28,952 nt of DNA from a virus. Shown here piece after piece: positions 7,645 through 15,878 of this stretch. How positions within the stretch are numbered: the stretch's first letter is position 1; each line of letters starts with the position of its first letter. The notes below the pieces were generated by a model. That model was given only the letters and a program-made list of their open reading frames with translations. It did not search any database and was not told the origin of the DNA. Position numbers and translations under genes: made by a program. Location: positions 1 through 28,952 of the IMG/VR virus record IMGVR_UViG_3300043437_000537; one strand, 5' to 3'.

Positions 7645-9405
7645 TCAGGCACCAAATAGCCATCCGTATTTTTGGTAATCTGCTTTACTTGCTTCACCAT
7701 TATTACCCATACCATTACCTCTACCCATTTGAGGAACCATTGGATTAAAGAATTCAGCAGAGTTTTTATTTTCATTAACCGTGGTTGCCCATGAGTTAAT
7801 CATTGCTTTTGTATGATTGGTAACTTTTTCTAAAGATTGAAATGATTTTTCTGCAACATATAATGCCATAGATACCCCCATGATACAGTCATCATGATGA
7901 CCTTTTTGGTGGTCAGGTCTTCCATTAATATAAATAAATGTATTCATTTCATTGTATAATCTACTTGAATATACTTTAAATCCATGTCTAACATTTTCCT
8001 CAAACGCAGATATAATTTGAACCCTTTTTGAGTTAAAGTTAATACCTGGTATTCTGTCATTAATTTTTGGGTCCCATTTCCATTTATTAGTCGTATCAAC
8101 ATTATCAACATATAATCCACCTTGATATGATAATTCTTGTAATTTTCTTGATGTGGAAATACCCATACCTCCCGTAATATCAATTACACAATAAGCATTG
8201 TACATTGTTCCCCATTTATATGCGATTTCAGCTAATACATCAGGTGGAACCTTGGCAACATATTCTAATACCTGTTCTCTTGTTTCAAAATCAATGATTT
8301 GGATACACGAGAAGTCCTCAGAGTCACCTCTTGATACATCGACACCCATTACGTACTTATGTCCGTTTACAGGTTCTTTAAATATCCATAGGGAACCTCC
8401 CATTAGTTTGGCTTGTGGTTCACGTAAAGTATTTTTGGATATTTCTTGCATCAATTCAGATTCGAATACATTATCACCCGAACCTAAAAAGTCACATTCT
8501 AATTCCTGTGCTACTTTTCTTCTATCAAACTTTAACTTCTTAACCATACCCTCAAACCAAGCAGAACATGGTTTGTACCCTTGTTCAATATAATCGGTTA
8601 CAACGGTATGGTCTCTTTCGTATGGATTGTCCATTGACAAATTAATGATATCTTTATCACTATATTCTTCACGATTTAATAAGAAATGTACCAAGTCAGG
8701 AGTTTTAACCATATACAAATCTTTTGTATATCTTGGGTCACGATACCAAAACATTTCAGATATTTTAAAATCGTTCATGTTTCTTAATGACTGGTCGTAG
8801 ATTTCATAATAAATTTGGTCATATCCGTTTGGTGTGGATACAACGATAACTTTACCCCCTGTAGATAGGGACGCCATACAGGCTGACCAGAAATCTGAGT
8901 CTGCCTCGATAAACGCCGCTTCATCAAATACAAGAATGGTAGGTGTATAACCCCTCAAGGCATCTTTTGATGTTGCAACGGCTTTAACTTCACAATTATT
9001 ATTAAGTTTAAAGTGTCTTTGAGAGTTTTTTTCTTTTGAGAATGAAATACCAACCCACGCAGGCCATTGTTCAGTAAACCCTCTAACCTTGTTAGCCATC
9101 TCCATTGATGTATCTAACTTGTTGGCAATAATGAGAATTTTTTCAGGTTTGTTTTTTTGGGCAAATGCCAATTTTTTTGATATCCAAGCGGCGGTTACTG
9201 TTGATACACCAGCCTGACGATACTTTAATGCAATGTTTTCATTGTATTTGTCGTAATCTTCGATTAAACTAACTTGGTCGGGGAATAAATCTAATGGGAC
9301 GTATTTTGATACGGTATTATCGTATGTCTGTAAATAAGTTCGAAGTGCATAAGGAGTATTCCTCATACACTTCGTTAACTCTATAATCAGTTGTTCTTTA
9401 TTCAC
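7645..9405 (-). CDS. 17: Terminase large subunit, T4 gp17-like ATPase/nuclease
   Basis: This motor packages DNA into the prohead and cuts it. The 586 residues hold an N-terminal ATPase and a C-terminal RNase H-like nuclease. The P-loop region reads KYRQAGVST (61-69), Walker B is PTILVFDEAAFI (D161, E162), and the coupling motif is VVSTPNG (188-194). The nuclease acids are D356 (VMGVDVSRGD), D409 (YCVIDITGG) and D505/D506 (HHDDC). The P-loop lacks the usual GK(T/S) lysine; Lys61 sits at the front, as in lambda gpA. The start is a GTG 6 bases after the upstream stop; the next in-frame ATG would remove 13 residues. It is probably co-transcribed with the genes upstream, and the portal gene follows. 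Confidence 0.96.
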   Translation of the reverse strand: MNKEQLIIELTKCMRNTPYALRTYLQTYDNTVSKYVPLDLFPDQVSLIEDYDKYNENIALKYRQAGVSTVTAAWISKKLAFAQKNKPEKILIIANKLDTSMEMANKVRGFTEQWPAWVGISFSKEKNSQRHFKLNNNCEVKAVATSKDALRGYTPTILVFDEAAFIEADSDFWSACMASLSTGGKVIVVSTPNGYDQIYYEIYDQSLRNMNDFKISEMFWYRDPRYTKDLYMVKTPDLVHFLLNREEYSDKDIINLSMDNPYERDHTVVTDYIEQGYKPCSAWFEGMVKKLKFDRRKVAQELECDFLGSGDNVFESELMQEISKNTLREPQAKLMGGSLWIFKEPVNGHKYVMGVDVSRGDSEDFSCIQIIDFETREQVLEYVAKVPPDVLAEIAYKWGTMYNAYCVIDITGGMGISTSRKLQELSYQGGLYVDNVDTTNKWKWDPKINDRIPGINFNSKRVQIISAFEENVRHGFKVYSSRLYNEMNTFIYINGRPDHQKGHHDDCIMGVSMALYVAEKSFQSLEKVTNHTKAMINSWATTVNENKNSAEFFNPMVPQMGRGNGMGNNGEASKADYQKYGWLFGA

Positions 9406-9410
9406 ACATT

Positions 9411-10691
9411 TTACTTAGGTCTTGTTATGCCCAAACCACTCAAGAAATCATCTAAACCTTCATCATCATCTTCATCAGAATCAATATCTTCTTCTTCCTT
9501 ATAATTTTCAAATTCTTCTTGCATTTGTTTGGCTTCTCTAACAATTTCTTCAAATCGTTTTTTAGCTTTACCAAGTTTAGAAGAATCTTCTGAGATGGCG
9601 TTTCCAATAATTTCTAAGAATTCTTTAGCGTCTATTTGATAGAGTAATACATGGAAAAAATTTATCAATCCTTTATATTGAGGGTCAAAAACATCATCAG
9701 GTAATGCGAAACGTATTTTTTCAACAATTTCAGGTCCAATACGTAATTGCATTGGTTCATTTGATAACACATCAGTTTGTCCTAATACTTTTTCTCTCAT
9801 ACCAGGGTCTGATGGTAAACCAGCTCTACCTTTAGCTTCTTCTAAACCTTTAATAATTTCATGACAAAGGATTGGGAAAATTAATCCTGTTGCAATGATT
9901 TTAGTATCAGGTTGTTCTTCACCTTCCTCCCCTTCATCATCGGCATCATCTAATTCAACTTTACCTGCAACACCTTGACCTGTTTGACTCATCTGTTCAA
10001 TCATCTGTTCCATACTAAAATATAAGAAATCATTGATTGCCATAATACCTAAGTAATCTCCATATAAAGATGGGTCAATAGCATCTAATCTTGATTTAAT
10101 TTCAGGTTTTTGAAAAAGGTAATGTCCTTTCTTGGCAGCTCCTTGAATAAGTGCGTTGATAATATTTCTTTTGTGTTTTTCTAATTCTAAAATTTCTTCG
10201 TCAGTTAATTCATCAAGGTCAAAAGATGGAAATTGTAATTTTTCCTCTCCTTCTTCTTCCTTGTCTTCATCATCTTCAGGTTCCATTCTAAAATTACCAG
10301 TATCAGGCATACCTAAACTAGCTTCAATTTGGTATCTTCCTTTAGGGACTTCAGCATCATCTAAAGACGCCTCTTTTGCCAATTCGATTAACTCATCTCT
10401 GTTAGCAGCCTCAATTCTCATGATATTAGGAAGTTTTCTCATCATTTCTTGATAAACCATTCCTTGTACTTGTTTAGAACTCAAATCTTCAATACCTGTT
10501 ACTTGACGTAATTTATCTGCAACTTTTTGAAATCTTTTACTAACTAATCTTTCTACATCCGCGGCACCTTTTTTCATTGCTGGGTTTGTTGCGTAAAGAC
10601 TATCAGGACTAGCTAATTTTCTTTCTAAATTTGGGTCCATTCTTTCAGGAGTTGTCCCGTAATCAATCTGTTCTTTTAATTTCCTTGCCAT
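9411..10691 (-). CDS. Acidic conserved phage protein upstream of terminase, function unknown
   Basis: A 426-residue protein beginning MARKLKEQIDYGTTPERMDPNLERKL. It alternates helical segments with long Glu/Asp runs (EPEDDEDKEEEGEE near residue 140, DDADDEGEEGEEQ near 250, and a C-terminal run EEEDIDSDEDDDEG). The segment YGDYLGIMAINDFLYFSMEQM is hydrophobic but not a clear membrane helix. T4 has the small terminase (gp16) at this spot, but this protein is far longer and shows no small-terminase pattern, so I do not call it that. It could be a head-associated or packaging-associated protein. It overlaps neither neighbour (3-base gap upstream, 5-base gap downstream), which indicates an operon with terminase. 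Confidence 0.75.
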   Translation of the reverse strand: MARKLKEQIDYGTTPERMDPNLERKLASPDSLYATNPAMKKGAADVERLVSKRFQKVADKLRQVTGIEDLSSKQVQGMVYQEMMRKLPNIMRIEAANRDELIELAKEASLDDAEVPKGRYQIEASLGMPDTGNFRMEPEDDEDKEEEGEEKLQFPSFDLDELTDEEILELEKHKRNIINALIQGAAKKGHYLFQKPEIKSRLDAIDPSLYGDYLGIMAINDFLYFSMEQMIEQMSQTGQGVAGKVELDDADDEGEEGEEQPDTKIIATGLIFPILCHEIIKGLEEAKGRAGLPSDPGMREKVLGQTDVLSNEPMQLRIGPEIVEKIRFALPDDVFDPQYKGLINFFHVLLYQIDAKEFLEIIGNAISEDSSKLGKAKKRFEEIVREAKQMQEEFENYKEEEDIDSDEDDDEGLDDFLSGLGITRPK

Positions 10692-10694
10692 AAA

Positions 10695-11495
10695 TTATTT
10701 TTCTAATAGTTGCATTATTACATCAATCACTTTTTCTTTTGCGTCTTCAGGTGAAACTTTTTTCGCTTTTGGTGCGGGATTTTCACCAGGATTTGGATTT
10801 TTGAAAGGGTTTGGTCTTTTACCTGGTTTTGTGCCAGGTTTTGTTGGTGCTGGTTTTGTTGTTGGTGCAGGTGCGGGACTTGCTTCAACAATGTACTTGA
10901 TTAAATCACCTTTAGTGATTTTTGGAGGCATGTTTCTTTCCACTATTTTTTCTATTTGAGATTCTAAAAACAAAGATACGGGATTTTTTCCTTCCTTCAA
11001 TTGTTTTTTTACTGACATTACACATCTTTCCCATTTCCTTGATTTTCTTGGACCAACTTGTGCGTGACAAATAGCCCATGGATTTGGTTCTCCGTCTTTT
11101 TCTTCAAACATACCCATACCATCTTCTCCACCACCAAATCCATCATCACTAGATGGTCCGTCGTCATTTCCAACACTATTACCTGCGTAAGGGTCAAAAC
11201 CACCTTCTTTTTCTGCAGAATCATCTAAATCGGCATCTTCCTCCAATTCAGATTCATTTGGAGTTGCAATAACATCACCTGTTGTAGTTTTCTTTACATT
11301 ATATCCTTTTGGAGCTGCTGGCAAATTTCCACCGTCTGGTCCAACTTGATAACTTTTTTTAGTTGGTATTTCTTGAACTTGTTCTCCCAATAATTTTGAG
11401 TATAAAATATTAATTTGTGATTCAGTTAATTTACTAACTGTATTGGATGATAATCCTTTTTCAACCAACTTGAGTGCTTTTATATTAGTTTTCAT
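10695..11495 (-). CDS. Disordered phage protein with NPWAICxAxVG motif
   Basis: A 266-residue protein. The N-terminus MKTNIKALKLVEKGLSS holds an LVE triplet at 10-12 that fits a gp21-type cleavage site. Residues about 75-130 are Gly/Asp-rich and disordered. A compact conserved-looking segment follows, NPWAICHAQVGPRKSRKWERCVMSVKKQL, with two Cys about 20 residues apart. The C-terminal third is a Pro/Lys linker (PAPTTKPAPTKPGTKPGKRP) before a short helix. I remember related NPWAxCxxxVG...KxERCV segments from other phage proteins, but no function. It overlaps the upstream gene by 11 bases, so translation is likely coupled. Confidence 0.72.
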   Translation of the reverse strand: MKTNIKALKLVEKGLSSNTVSKLTESQINILYSKLLGEQVQEIPTKKSYQVGPDGGNLPAAPKGYNVKKTTTGDVIATPNESELEEDADLDDSAEKEGGFDPYAGNSVGNDDGPSSDDGFGGGEDGMGMFEEKDGEPNPWAICHAQVGPRKSRKWERCVMSVKKQLKEGKNPVSLFLESQIEKIVERNMPPKITKGDLIKYIVEASPAPAPTTKPAPTKPGTKPGKRPNPFKNPNPGENPAPKAKKVSPEDAKEKVIDVIMQLLEK

Positions 11496-11880
11496 ATACT
11501 ACTTTTTTTTCAAATTCTAAAATTAAATCTCTTTCGTAGAGTTTATCTTTTATTTCTTGTTCGGTACTTCCAAATCTAAAAACCAATCTTTTTTGTCCTT
11601 CAGTTTCTTCGGCTTCCCAGGCTAATGCAACAATATCATCTATCGCATCTATCATACAAAAAAAATCGGAGTTCTGAATCAATTCCAATTTTAAATCAGT
11701 ATCTTTCAGAACTCCTACTTTCTTAATATATTTTATTTCAGGTGGTGTTGGATATCCATTGGAAGGTTTACTTTCCCATGAATCTCCCCAAACATCCAAA
11801 CTATCTGAAAAAATAAACTCATACAAATTGTCTCCCTTATAGTTAGGACCTAGTCCATTAACATAAGTTAAATAACTCAT
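11485..11880 (-). CDS. Small conserved-looking phage protein, function unknown
   Basis: A 131-residue acidic protein, MSYLTYVNGLGPNYKGDNLYEFIFSD at the start, rich in aromatic residues and probably a compact beta-containing fold. It has one Cys and no signal peptide or membrane segment. Its ATG overlaps the stop of the upstream gene as ATGA (11877-11880), and its own end overlaps the next gene by 11 bases. Such nested junctions point to translational coupling and similar dosage for the three proteins. I do not recognise the family; the context suggests a virion or assembly role. Confidence 0.75.
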   Translation of the reverse strand: MSYLTYVNGLGPNYKGDNLYEFIFSDSLDVWGDSWESKPSNGYPTPPEIKYIKKVGVLKDTDLKLELIQNSDFFCMIDAIDDIVALAWEAEETEGQKRLVFRFGSTEQEIKDKLYERDLILEFEKKVVYEN

Positions 11881-13178
11881 AAAATTTCTCCGTTTGGTGT
11901 AATTTTAACTTGACCTGATTTAGTTTCAAATACTAAATTCTTTTTATTAGTGACACCAATAAATTTAGAATTAATATTTTCTTTTACAAATTTCTCAGCC
12001 GCCAATTCTTGTTCAATAGTCTCAGTCATTTTTGTTACTGATTCCATGATAGTTTTAACGATTGTTCTTTTTTGTACTTGTTTTTGTACTTGTTTTTCTT
12101 TTTGTTCTCTAATTTCTGATTTAGAAACTTCAAAGTATTTTGAAATAACTTTATCTACTTGTGATTCACCAAAGATACTATCAAAGATTGCTCCGTTGTT
12201 TGAATAACCTTTTACTCTTTTTGAATCATAATCCTCATCATAATCTTCAGAATAACGACTATCTTCATAATCTTCACCCATTTCATAACCTTCAACAGGT
12301 ACATCCATATCAGCTTGAATATCTTCAACTTCACTATCGTCAGTCATATCTTCACCGTCCATATCATCTTCTTGACCAAAATCTTCAGTCTCATCTTCTT
12401 CAAATTTACTCATGATATCCTCCATATCTTCTTCAGATAATGAAGTTAAATCAAGTGAAGATAATACCATGTTGATAACGTATTTAATATCTTCAGATGT
12501 CATACCTTGTTCAGTATCAAGAGTTCTGATTTTTTGAGTCAATTTTCCTGTTAATTTTTGAATAGTTTTAAATGTGACTTGGTCTTCATTTCCACCTTCT
12601 TCAGCATCAACATCTACGTCAACATCAATATCTTCAACACCCATGTCATCCATATCATCCATAGGCATGTCATCCATACCCATATCTTCACCACCCATAT
12701 CACCCATTGGTGATGGTGGCAATTCAGGACTTGGAACCGCTGGAGGAGCTGCAGGTAATTCTGCTGGTGGTCCTGCAGGCATTTCAGGTGCCGCTGGTTT
12801 TGGAGTTTTTAAAGTGAACCTTTTTTGTTCACCATATAATGAAACACCTTCTTCGTTTTCATTAAGTCTATTTAATTCACCAGCAACAAGATTTAATCTT
12901 TTAAATGCTTGAGAATATGAAGAATAGTATTTTCTATTTTTCATAGGTTCAATATAATCCGTTTCAGATTCTGAAATGGTTTTTTTGATAATATACCCTT
13001 GTCTTTCTCTAACAATTTGATAATTATTTCCGTCGGCAAGAGAAATTGAATACTCTGAAGTGGCATTTTCATTTATAGATTTAGGAACCACTTCGTTAAA
13101 ACGAGCAATTTCCATAATTCTATTTATCTTGTTTTGGCCAGTAAGTTTTTCACTTCCAATTGGTTTTAAGTTTGACAT
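11877..13178 (-). CDS. Acidic multi-domain structural protein, function unknown
   Basis: A 433-residue protein. Residues 1-110 form a basic/mixed region (LADGNNYQIVRERQGYIIKKTIS; NRKYYSSYSQAFKRLNLVAGELNRLNE). A Pro/Ala linker (about 125-155) leads to Asp/Met repeats (MGGEDMGMDDMPMDDMDDM, then VDVDVDAEEG). A helical middle (TFKTIQKLTGKLTQKIRTLD) and another acidic stretch follow. The C-terminal 100 residues contain a coiled coil with QKQVQKR repeats and end in a short beta segment, VFETKSGQVKITPNGEIL. The acid/helix layout resembles the scaffold at 1623-3173, which suggests a similar assembly or core role, but I see no direct alignment. It follows the Pro/Thr-repeat gene by 19 bases and overlaps the next gene by 4. 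Confidence 0.75.
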   Translation of the reverse strand: MSNLKPIGSEKLTGQNKINRIMEIARFNEVVPKSINENATSEYSISLADGNNYQIVRERQGYIIKKTISESETDYIEPMKNRKYYSSYSQAFKRLNLVAGELNRLNENEEGVSLYGEQKRFTLKTPKPAAPEMPAGPPAELPAAPPAVPSPELPPSPMGDMGGEDMGMDDMPMDDMDDMGVEDIDVDVDVDAEEGGNEDQVTFKTIQKLTGKLTQKIRTLDTEQGMTSEDIKYVINMVLSSLDLTSLSEEDMEDIMSKFEEDETEDFGQEDDMDGEDMTDDSEVEDIQADMDVPVEGYEMGEDYEDSRYSEDYDEDYDSKRVKGYSNNGAIFDSIFGESQVDKVISKYFEVSKSEIREQKEKQVQKQVQKRTIVKTIMESVTKMTETIEQELAAEKFVKENINSKFIGVTNKKNLVFETKSGQVKITPNGEIL

Positions 13179-13197
13179 ATTGTTTGTTATTTATTTT

Positions 13198-14532
13198 TTA
13201 GTTATTTAGTCCTTGGAAACCTCCAATGGTGATTCCGTTTAATTGTTGTACTGGTACTCCATCATTACCTAAAAATACAGGGTGAGGTGCATATGCTCCA
13301 GGGAAATCTGCAGTCCCACCACTAAAGTCTCCTAAGATATCTAAAGTGTATGCGTATTGTTGGTTAGCTGAAAATCCTGTAAACCAATATGTTGGTGTTG
13401 GTGTTGGTGTAACTGATGCAGTTCCTGTTGGTGTTGGTGTTTTAGTTTGTGTTGGTGTTACCGCAGGTGTTCCTGTTTGTGTTGGTGTATTGGTTGGCGT
13501 TTTAGTTTGTGTTGGGGTATTAGTAGGTGTTTTAGTTACGGTTGCAGTATTTGTTGGTGTTTTAGTTACGGTTGCAGTATTTGTTGGTGTTTGAGTATTT
13601 GTAGGTGTCTGAGTATTTGTTTGAGTTGGTGTTTGAGTATTTGTAGGTGTCTGAGTATTTGTCTGAGTATTTGTTTGAGTTGGCGTAGGTGTTTTTGTGT
13701 TAGTTGGTGTTTGAGTATTTGTATTAGTTGGTGTTTGAGTCTGTGTGGGTGTTTTAGTTGTAGTTACAGATGGTGTCGGAGTATTACTTGCGGTATTTGT
13801 TGGAGTTACAGTTGGAGTAGGTGTTGGTAATGGGCATGAACCTATTGAAACATAATAACCATTTCCTTGAACAACAACTACTTCTTTTGCGCATACAATT
13901 GTTGTGCTGTATGGTTGGACAGGTACGTTAAATGTAAATCCATTACAATCTCTACCTACAAATGTGGTTCCGTCAGTTCCACCATTTAACTCATATGTTT
14001 TACACACATTAGGTGTATTACTTGGTGTTACAGATATAGTTGGTGTTACCGTTGGAGTGCTAGTTTGAGTCGCAGTATTAGATGGTGTATTAGTTTGAGT
14101 TGCAGTATTACTTGGTGTTTGAGTTTTAGTTACAGTATTAGTTGGGGTCGCAGTGTTAGTCGGAGTATTAGTTGGAGTACTTGTTGTAGTACTAGTTGGT
14201 GTTTTGGTAACCGTCGCAGTATTGGTTGGAGTGTTAGTTGGTGTTTTAGTTACTGTAGGTGTGTTAGTTTGAGTACTCGTTACTGTTGGTGTTGGTGTCA
14301 CAACTGCTTGACAAGTTATACAATCACCATAATCGACTGACATAGTCAAGACTTTGTCAATACCTGTTGAAGGTTCCGCATTATCAATAATATCGTAACA
14401 TCCAGGGGTTGTACCTCCTGTAAATGTTAAATAATAATTCCCGTTGACCGCTGGTAATGATGAACTATCAAAATCAACTAGTATCGATGGACCTCCAACG
14501 CACGGACCTATAAGATATGTAACTAAAGCCAT
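13198..14532 (-). CDS. Pro/Thr-repeat virion surface protein with three folded segments
   Basis: A 444-residue protein. Segment 1 (about 1-75) is beta-rich and contains four Cys (PCVGGPS, PGCYD, DCITC). A TPTxT linker follows (about 76-167). Segment 2 (about 170-234) is another Cys-containing domain (NVCKTYELNGG, GRDCNGF, IVCAKEVVV, GSCPLP). A longer TPTQT/TPTNT linker (about 235-382) leads to a C-terminal beta domain ending ITIGGFQGLNN. The linkers are near-perfect 5-6 residue repeats such as TPTNTQTPTQT. Such architecture suits an extended surface fibre or decoration protein; Thr-rich linkers may be glycosylated. It has no signal peptide, as expected for a virion protein. A TATTTAT motif lies 13 bases before the ATG. 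The role is inferred. Confidence 0.75.
   Translation of the reverse strand: MALVTYLIGPCVGGPSILVDFDSSSLPAVNGNYYLTFTGGTTPGCYDIIDNAEPSTGIDKVLTMSVDYGDCITCQAVVTPTPTVTSTQTNTPTVTKTPTNTPTNTATVTKTPTSTTTSTPTNTPTNTATPTNTVTKTQTPSNTATQTNTPSNTATQTSTPTVTPTISVTPSNTPNVCKTYELNGGTDGTTFVGRDCNGFTFNVPVQPYSTTIVCAKEVVVVQGNGYYVSIGSCPLPTPTPTVTPTNTASNTPTPSVTTTKTPTQTQTPTNTNTQTPTNTKTPTPTQTNTQTNTQTPTNTQTPTQTNTQTPTNTQTPTNTATVTKTPTNTATVTKTPTNTPTQTKTPTNTPTQTGTPAVTPTQTKTPTPTGTASVTPTPTPTYWFTGFSANQQYAYTLDILGDFSGGTADFPGAYAPHPVFLGNDGVPVQQLNGITIGGFQGLNN
13387..13829. repeat. Tandem repeats encoding the long Pro/Thr linker
   Basis: The plus strand shows repeating GTTGGTGTTTTAGTT-like and GTATTTGTTGGTGTTTGAGT-like units of about 15-30 bases, low in C. 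They encode TPTNT/TPTQT on the minus strand. One 30-base unit ending TTAGTTACGGTTGCAGTATT is nearly exact in two adjacent copies near 13530-13585. Confidence 0.85.
14030..14307. repeat. Tandem repeats encoding the first Pro/Thr linker
   Basis: A shorter array of the same kind as 13387-13829, with units such as GTATTAGTTGGAGT and GTTTGAGTTGCAGTATTA. The two arrays could recombine and delete the middle folded segment. Confidence 0.8.
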
Positions 14533-14545
14533 TTAATTTTTCTTA

Positions 14546-14552
14546 ATAAATA
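14546..14552 (-). promoter_or_regulatory. Candidate late promoter motif for the Pro/Thr-repeat gene
   Basis: The coding strand reads TATATTTATT, with TATTTAT ending 13 bases before the ATG. It would start the long unit running through terminase. The motif overlaps neither coding region except at the far end of the upstream nucleotidyltransferase gene (14558). Confidence 0.45.
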
Positions 14553-14557
14553 TACGA

Positions 14558-15319
14558 TTAATGTGAATTATTTGAATATTCTTGAATTGTTCTTTCAACG
14601 GACAATTCTTTGTCTTTAATTTTAGTTTTTTCATCAAAGAGTTTACCAATATGCCCAGACCTTCTTAAATATTTAAAAACTAAATTTTCATAAGAAAATT
14701 CACCATCTTTTTCTAACCCTGATTGTCTATAATCTTTTACCTTATCTTTGATTTTTTTCAATGTGTCGGTGTTTTTAGTAGACTTGGCATCTTCAATTGC
14801 ATCATCAATCTTATCTGTCCAATTTTTTATTTTGCTTTTTAAAACAGACATATCAATATTTTTATGAGTTTTTGTTGGTCTATGCACCCATTCATTATTC
14901 ATTACTGAAAATACCCCATCACTATTTGCTTTATCGGATGCAGGTTGAGCATAAAGTTCAACATCGTATCCAAAAATTTTAATATTGTGTTTGTCGTTAA
15001 AAACCTTTTTCTTTAAATCAAAAAGTTCTTTATAAAGTTCTTCTTGTTTTTCATATCTTTCAAAATCAACAATAACGTGTAAATCAAAGTCAGAGAATTC
15101 CGACCAGTTAAAATTCACCAAAGAACCCATGAAAACAATATCCTCAACAAAAACATCTTCACCCAAATCATCAATAAACTCTTCAGCAATACGCATAAGA
15201 GCCTTTCTAACCTTTGGTTTCATAACCGCATTGTTAGGGTTTTCAGGATTTTCCCAAACTTTTGGATTTAATGTATCTTTAATAGAAAAACTATCAAGAA
15301 TTTTTTGCGAATTACTCAT
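14558..15319 (-). CDS. Nucleotidyltransferase-fold (Pol beta superfamily) protein
   Basis: A 253-residue protein with a nucleotidyltransferase signature: MGSLVNFNWSEFSDFDLHV (residues 64-82) gives the hG(G/S)...DxD pattern with Gly65-Ser66, Asp77 and Asp79, and YDVELYAQ supplies the third acid (Glu121 or Asp119). Enzymes of this superfamily transfer a nucleoside monophosphate to RNA, protein or small molecules; the substrate cannot be told here. The C-terminal part is a Lys-rich helical domain (SVLKSKIKNWTDKIDDAIEDAK). It sits in the late minus-strand block directly before the virion genes, and a TATTTATA motif ends 4 bases before its ATG. All three acidic residues are present, so it is probably active. 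Confidence 0.82.
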   Translation of the reverse strand: MSNSQKILDSFSIKDTLNPKVWENPENPNNAVMKPKVRKALMRIAEEFIDDLGEDVFVEDIVFMGSLVNFNWSEFSDFDLHVIVDFERYEKQEELYKELFDLKKKVFNDKHNIKIFGYDVELYAQPASDKANSDGVFSVMNNEWVHRPTKTHKNIDMSVLKSKIKNWTDKIDDAIEDAKSTKNTDTLKKIKDKVKDYRQSGLEKDGEFSYENLVFKYLRRSGHIGKLFDEKTKIKDKELSVERTIQEYSNNSH

Positions 15320-15323
15320 CCTA

Positions 15324-15331
15324 TATAAATA
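15324..15331 (-). promoter_or_regulatory. Candidate late promoter motif for the nucleotidyltransferase gene
   Basis: The coding strand reads CTATTTATATAGG then ATG; TATTTATA ends 4 bases before the start codon. If it is a -10 element, the transcript would start at or next to the ATG. Confidence 0.5.
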
Positions 15332-15340
15332 GTGAGAATC

Positions 15341-15583
15341 TTAAACTTTTTTATATGAATATTGTTTTGCGATGTCGGTAGTAAAAAATTTACCTTGAGA
15401 TTCTGCCAATCTGAACTTTGTATAGACTTGGTGAGGTACGTTGTCGTACTTGTATTTGGCTCCGTTATTGAATTCTACGACTAAATCTTTTGATTCTGTA
15501 TCGTATTCTGTAGATTTAATATTTGAAGATTTAATTATATTTTTAATCTTAGTCCCATCAATTTCTTCTTTGATTATTCCCAT
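15341..15583 (-). CDS. KTSC-domain protein
   Basis: An 80-residue protein. Residues 19-78 match the KTSC domain: SSNIKSTEYDTESKDLVVEF, then NGAKYKYDNVPHQVYTKFRL, then SQGKFFTTDIAKQYSYKKV. This pattern (SSNIxxxxYDxxxxxLxVxFxxGxxYxYxxVPxxVYxxxxxAxSxGxxFxxxI) is typical of small phage and bacterial KTSC proteins. The domain's role is not established; it has been linked by fusion to nucleic-acid enzymes. Its ATG lies inside the end of the upstream gene (26-base overlap), so translation is probably coupled. Confidence 0.85.
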   Translation of the reverse strand: MGIIKEEIDGTKIKNIIKSSNIKSTEYDTESKDLVVEFNNGAKYKYDNVPHQVYTKFRLAESQGKFFTTDIAKQYSYKKV

Positions 15584-15875
15584 TTTCTTTAAGTGGTGTT
15601 AGTTCGTTTATTTTTTTTAGTAATGGTGTTAGATAAGTGGTTAACTCATCAAAACTCATATCAAAACCATAAGATTTGGCATCATTAAGTAAAGTGTCTC
15701 TTTCATCACCAAATTTGTGAAATAATCTCATCATGTTTGGAGTATATTTTGGTGGTTTTTCTAACTGGTCTTCACTAAATCCCAGCTCTTTAAAATGTCG
15801 TCGTAACTCAAGATACGTCTCAAGTAGTTTTTTTAACGTAAACGATTCATTCAAATATATCTCGTATGGTCTCAT
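15558..15875 (-). CDS. Small protein with CTS-like N-terminus, function unknown
   Basis: A 105-residue protein beginning MRPYEIYLNE-SFTLKKLLE. Residues 8-10 (LNE) fit the (I/L)xE gp21 site, and the 10-residue length equals the T4 capsid-targeting peptide MKTYQEFIAE. The rest is helical (LRRHFKELGFSEDQLEKPPKYTPNMMRLFHKFG) with no cysteine or membrane segment. The TATTTATA motif ends 3 bases before the ATG and a terminator lies immediately upstream, so it opens its own unit. It may be a small packaged head protein; that is inference. I recognise no family. Confidence 0.75.
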   Translation of the reverse strand: MRPYEIYLNESFTLKKLLETYLELRRHFKELGFSEDQLEKPPKYTPNMMRLFHKFGDERDTLLNDAKSYGFDMSFDELTTYLTPLLKKINELTPLKENGNNQRRN

Positions 15876-15878
15876 CTT

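Noticed and set aside
9411-10691. Small terminase subunit (gp16)
   Set aside because: It has the right position but the wrong size and composition, with no helix-turn-helix-like start.
13387-14307. CRISPR array
   Set aside because: Repeats are short, degenerate, in frame and without unique spacers; they encode Pro/Thr linkers.
13346-14340. Plus-strand open frames (Cys/Trp- or Val/Gly-rich) opposite the Pro/Thr-repeat gene
   Set aside because: They are antisense mirrors of the repeat codons with implausible composition; the minus-strand frame has folded end domains and an operon context.
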